Origin: Oscillospiraceae bacterium
GTDB lineage: Bacteria > Bacillota > Clostridia > Oscillospirales > Ruminococcaceae
Direction of reading: 5' to 3'
NCBI GenBank assembly: GCA_019423755.1
Contig: JAHZAU010000013.1
Coordinates: 1 to 59,879, forward strand
Length of the DNA: 59,879 nt
This document shows positions 57,260-59,879 of this stretch, one piece after another; within the stretch, counting starts at the first letter, position 1; every line of letters begins with the position of its first letter. The notes under the pieces are model-generated. The model had not been told where the DNA came from and did no database searches. It saw nothing but the letters and a program-made list of their open reading frames with translations. Both the position numbers and the translations under genes were made by a program.

Positions 57260-57299
57260 AAAACCCCCGCTTCCCACAAGGGAAACGGGGGTTTTGTTT
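57260..57299. terminator. Bidirectional terminator between glnS and the hydrolase gene
   Basis: AAAACCCCCG-TTCCC and GGGAA-CGGGGGTTTT (57260-57275, 57280-57295) pair over 16 bases with one mismatch. TTTTGTTTT follows on the plus strand. Confidence 0.85.
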
Positions 57300-57314
57300 T
57301 GCAAAAAACGAGGG

Positions 57315-58073
57315 TTAGAAGGTACCGGTCTCCACCGCCTGCAAAAAGTCCAGCAGGCAGGCGTTGAAGGCTGCGGGAGCCTTGGCGGCGCAGAAGTGGT
57401 CGGCGCCGGAGAGGATGCACAGTTGGGAGCAGGGCAGGCTGTGGGCGATGAGGCGGGAGTGCTTCTCCCGGATCATGTCGTTTTCCCCGACGATGACCAG
57501 GGAAGGCATAGGCAGGGCGGACAGCTGCTGGGGCAGCAGGTGCGGGTGTTGGAGCATCAGGTCCAGCAGGCGGCATTGAAGCTTTGCCTCCGGCCGCAGC
57601 AGGCGGGCCGCACCGGCAGCGGCGCGCTGGGCCAGGATGGCCGCCCAGACCGAGGTCTCCATGCCGGAGGGGTTCAGATTGGCGCCGTTGAGCACCAGGG
57701 AGCGCACCCGCGACGGGTCGGTCAGGGCCAGGTGCAGCGCTAGGTTTCCGCCGTCGCTGAAGCCCAGCAGATGGGCCTGGGGGATATCCAGGTGGTCCAG
57801 CACCGCCAGGGCGTCCTGGGCAAAGAGCCAGAAATCCCACGGCAGAGAGCCAGCGGTGGAGCGGCCCTGTCCGCGGGAATCCATGGCGATCACCTGGTAG
57901 CCGCAGTAGACCAGCGCCTCGATCTGATGGGAAAAATAGCTGTGGTCCTCGCCGTTGCCGTGAAAGAGCATCACCGGCAGGCGTCCGCCCTCCGGCTCGC
58001 CCCATTGCGCCCAAAAGATCGACGCACCGTCCCGGCGCAGGGTGCCGCTGCGGTCGTAAGGAAGCAGTTCCAT
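57315..58073 (-). CDS. Alpha/beta hydrolase
   Basis: A 252-residue alpha/beta-hydrolase-fold protein. The oxyanion region is PVMLFHGNGEDHSYF (about 34-48), the nucleophile elbow LLGFSDGGNLAL has Ser-Asp-Gly-Gly (about 103-114), the acid is probably in VIVGENDMIREKHS (about 193-206), and the catalytic His is in SGADHFCAAKAP near the end. The preceding MDSRGQGRST motif is typical. Substrate is unknown. It starts at ATG 58073 without a strong ribosome-binding site (GGAGGGACCG), downstream of the kinase-like gene in the same direction. Confidence 0.92.
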   Translation of the reverse strand: MELLPYDRSGTLRRDGASIFWAQWGEPEGGRLPVMLFHGNGEDHSYFSHQIEALVYCGYQVIAMDSRGQGRSTAGSLPWDFWLFAQDALAVLDHLDIPQAHLLGFSDGGNLALHLALTDPSRVRSLVLNGANLNPSGMETSVWAAILAQRAAAGAARLLRPEAKLQCRLLDLMLQHPHLLPQQLSALPMPSLVIVGENDMIREKHSRLIAHSLPCSQLCILSGADHFCAAKAPAAFNACLLDFLQAVETGTF

Positions 58074-58124
58074 AATCGGTCCCTCCTCAAATAGAAAAAT
58101 ACACAGGGTGAGAATACGTTCGGT

Positions 58125-58637
58125 TTACTTCGCCAGGATCTCCTGGGCCAGCAGCTCGGCCGTCTCCTCCGGGGTCAGGAAGGTGCAGTCCAGCTTCCGG
58201 GAGTCCATCTGCCGGTAAAGGGGCAGGCGCTGCAGGCTGCGCTCCACCACGTCGGAGCGGCGCAGGCCCTGGGCGATGTCCCGTTCCAGGCGCTGGCGCA
58301 GGGCGGTCTCGGAGCAGGTGAGGGTGAAGCGCAGGGGCTCATAGCTGCCGGACAGGTCTTCCAGCCGCTGCAGCAGCTGCTGCATGATCTCCTCCTGGTG
58401 GATGACCCAGCAGAAGATGACATACTCGTAGCCGGAGTTGAGCAGGAAGGAGCGCAGCAGGTAGGTGATGTTGCTGAGCACCATGGCTTTGTTTTCCTCG
58501 TTGACCACAAAGGGCTCCATGTTCCAGCACCAGTCGCCGTCCAGCCAGACGCCGGGCTGCAGGCGGGTGAGCAGCAGTTTGCAGACGGTGGACTTGCCTA
58601 CACCCATGGTGCCGTTGATCAGGATGAGTTTTTTCAT
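58125..58637 (-). CDS. P-loop kinase-like protein
   Basis: A 170-residue P-loop NTPase: Walker A INGTMGVGKSTVCKL (about 7-21), then WLDGDWCWNMEPFVV, in which the Asp may bind substrate or metal, and a helical region ending with an arginine-rich lid QRLERDIAQGLRRSD. It resembles small-molecule kinases of the shikimate/chloramphenicol phosphotransferase-like superfamily, but the substrate cannot be named. The nearest promoter signal is a minus-strand TATAAT at 58677-58672. It lies 51 bases upstream of the hydrolase gene and could be co-transcribed with it. Confidence 0.82.
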   Translation of the reverse strand: MKKLILINGTMGVGKSTVCKLLLTRLQPGVWLDGDWCWNMEPFVVNEENKAMVLSNITYLLRSFLLNSGYEYVIFCWVIHQEEIMQQLLQRLEDLSGSYEPLRFTLTCSETALRQRLERDIAQGLRRSDVVERSLQRLPLYRQMDSRKLDCTFLTPEETAELLAQEILAK

Positions 58638-58738
58638 AGCTTCGGACCTCGCTTCGGTGGTTTATTCCTATATTATACACGCCCCGGCGGCGGGAAAAAA
58701 GCCCAAAGCGTGAATTTTGCGCAAAGAAGGGTAAAAAC

Positions 58739-58767
58739 TTGCTATTTTGTAGGAAATTCGTTATAAT
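58739..58767 (+). promoter_or_regulatory. Promoter of the 58809-59774 gene
   Basis: TTGCTA (58739-58744) and a consensus TATAAT (58762-58767) are separated by 17 bases. It is divergent from the kinase gene. Confidence 0.75.
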
Positions 58768-58808
58768 GGGGTCAGAAATCGCCCAAAAGGGAAAAGGAGG
58801 AGCGCGTT

Positions 58809-59774
58809 ATGGACGAACACAAGGAGCCGATGCTGGAACGGATGCCCCAGGAGGGCCCCGCTGACGGGCAGCAGCCCGGAAAGAAACTGCCCTGGATGCA
58901 GCTGGTGCTGGCGGCATTGCTGGTGGCGGTGCTGGCGGCGGGGGCGCTGATCTGGGTGGAACTTTCCCAGGTGCGCGGGCAGCTCAACCTTATTCAGGAC
59001 AACATCCTCGGCATCCAAGGTTCGGTCAATGCCAGCGTCTCCAACGCCCTTTACCAGCTGGAAGAGCTGCAGAAAAAAGAGGTGGGCATCGTGGACCAGT
59101 ACCGCCACGAGTACGGCGAGCTGAAAAACGGCAAGGTGGAGCTGACCGTCACCGCCGACCTGAAGGAATGCCAGGACAACACCCAGGTGGCCTTTTTGTG
59201 GGACGCGGCCGGCCAGCAGCAGAAGACCGCCGCCCAGCGTCAGGAGGGCAACCGCTTTGCGGCGACCCTGAGTCTGCCGGCGGACACCGAGGACCTTTCG
59301 GTGACGGTGCTGGCCCAGGACGGCGGCAGCCAGAAAAGCGAGTTGATGACCAGCATCCCGGTGCGGTCCTATTATGTGATGGAAGCGGGGATCAACGGCT
59401 TCATGGGCAGCAGTTGGAGCAGCGGTATTCCCCGCATCAACCTGACGCCGTCGGTGCAGGTGTGGGAGGAAGGCAGCGGCAACCGGCAGATCACCGGGGG
59501 CCGGGCGGTGCTCACCGCCGGCGAAAAGGAGATCCTCAACCAGGAGCTGACCCGGGTGGACGAGGTCCTTTGGGAGGCAGAAAGCGAGAAGGAGATCCCC
59601 CTGTCCCTGGAAGAAGTGGGGGAGAGCGAGGTGCTGTGGACGGTGACCCTCACCGATGACCGGGGGACGGTTTACACCTACCAGAGCCGGTACCGCCTGA
59701 CCTGGAGCGACAATGTGCCCAATCTGGAGATGGAGGAGGACTTTGTCCAGACCGACCTCGTCTTTGCAGATTGA
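58809..59774 (+). CDS. Membrane-anchored extracytoplasmic protein of unknown function
   Basis: A 321-residue protein with a cytoplasmic acidic/proline N-terminus (1-27), one transmembrane helix (about 28-50, PWMQLVLAALLVAVLAAGAL), a predicted coiled segment (about 52-95, with LYQLEELQKKEVGIVDQYRH) and a beta-rich outer region with repeated strand pairs (VELTVTADLKE, DLSVTVLAQDGGSQK, VLWTVTLTDDRGTVYTYQ). I do not recognise a family; the arrangement suggests a surface or envelope role. AAAGGAGGAGCGCGTT precedes the ATG. It is a single gene ended by a terminator. Confidence 0.85.
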   Translation: MDEHKEPMLERMPQEGPADGQQPGKKLPWMQLVLAALLVAVLAAGALIWVELSQVRGQLNLIQDNILGIQGSVNASVSNALYQLEELQKKEVGIVDQYRHEYGELKNGKVELTVTADLKECQDNTQVAFLWDAAGQQQKTAAQRQEGNRFAATLSLPADTEDLSVTVLAQDGGSQKSELMTSIPVRSYYVMEAGINGFMGSSWSSGIPRINLTPSVQVWEEGSGNRQITGGRAVLTAGEKEILNQELTRVDEVLWEAESEKEIPLSLEEVGESEVLWTVTLTDDRGTVYTYQSRYRLTWSDNVPNLEMEEDFVQTDLVFAD

Positions 59775-59791
59775 TCGAAAAAAGAACGCAG

Positions 59792-59820
59792 AAAAAGCAG
59801 GCCCGCGGGCCTGCTTTTTT
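59792..59820 (+). terminator. Terminator of the last gene
   Basis: AAAAGCAGGCCC and GGGCCTGCTTTT form a GC-rich stem followed by a T run. Confidence 0.9.
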
Positions 59821-59839
59821 GTTGTTAGTGCTTTAGCAA

Positions 59840-59864
59840 GACCTTTCGCGTTTTGCGAAAGGTC
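59840..59864. repeat. Hairpin at the right edge
   Basis: GACCTTTCGC (59840-59849) and GCGAAAGGTC (59855-59864) are perfect 10-base arms around GTTTT, followed by AAAAAA on the plus strand. It has no terminator polarity on either strand. Its partner gene lies outside the window. Confidence 0.6.
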
Positions 59865-59879
59865 AAAAAACCGCCCGCT

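Noticed and set aside
1..59879. CRISPR array, insertion sequence, prophage, tRNA or rRNA genes
   Set aside because: I found no regularly spaced repeats, transposase or integrase reading frames, cloverleaf candidates or rRNA sequence.

Overview
The window looks like a chromosomal segment of a GC-rich, spore-forming, gut-type Clostridia member, possibly Oscillospiraceae-like (inference). The support is the Firmicutes-style spc/alpha ribosomal operon, Cys4-type S4, L33 and L36, a KOW protein in the spc operon, spoIIID, a cobalamin riboswitch and a GH112 galacto-N-biose/lacto-N-biose phosphorylase. I see no tRNA or rRNA genes, insertion sequence, prophage or CRISPR array.

Layout. 1-8175 (+): end of the spc operon plus the alpha operon (rplR-rpsE-rpmD-rplO-secY-adk-map-KOW-infA-rpmJ-rpsM-rpsK-rpsD-rpoA-rplQ). 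8191-9593 (-): autoregulated TetR regulator and a multi-pass membrane protein. 9595-18769: a divergent galacto-N-biose/lacto-N-biose locus. Its left arm is an AraC regulator, a nucleotidyltransferase and a HexNAc 1-kinase; its right arm is a sugar ABC importer, a small membrane protein and GH112. 18787-25043 (-): LacI-type regulator, PhnD-PhnC-PhnE-PhnE importer and 5'-nucleotidase. 25168-25717 (-): small lipoprotein behind a perfect palindrome. 25733-28993 (-): riboswitch-controlled btuF-btuC-btuD corrinoid importer. 29037-31434 (+): amino-acid ABC importer. 31637-34738 (+): alkaline phosphatase with Pho-box-like repeats, then a YibE/F protein. 34751-37977: two divergent MATE exporters. 38001-38377 (+): spoIIID. 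38524-38815 (+): a purine (guanine-class) riboswitch aptamer with its own promoter and terminator but no gene. 38835-41503 (-): rpmG-secE-nusG-rplK-rplA. 41687-47316 (+): ddl-murI-DUF1934-argS-homocysteine methyltransferase. 47331-48440 (-): lipoprotein. 48512-53608 (+): pepT, ybaK, birA-bioY, Qnr-like pentapeptide protein, YaiI family, small membrane protein. 53653-57295 (+): gltX and glnS. 57315-58637 (-): alpha/beta hydrolase and P-loop kinase-like protein. 58739-59820 (+): membrane-anchored protein of unknown function.

How the parts work together. The GNB/LNB locus would import beta-1,3-galactosyl-HexNAc disaccharides from mucin or milk glycans, split them with phosphate, phosphorylate the HexNAc at C1 and probably activate it with UTP. 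Phosphate acquisition is represented twice: the Phn importer with a nucleotidase, and a secreted alkaline phosphatase. Corrinoid import under B12 control fits with the homocysteine methyltransferase. The strongest oddities are the geneless purine riboswitch, the LacI/Phn/nucleotidase combination, the kinase-nucleotidyltransferase pair replacing the bifidobacterial LnpC/LnpD steps, and structured RNA between rpsD and rpoA.
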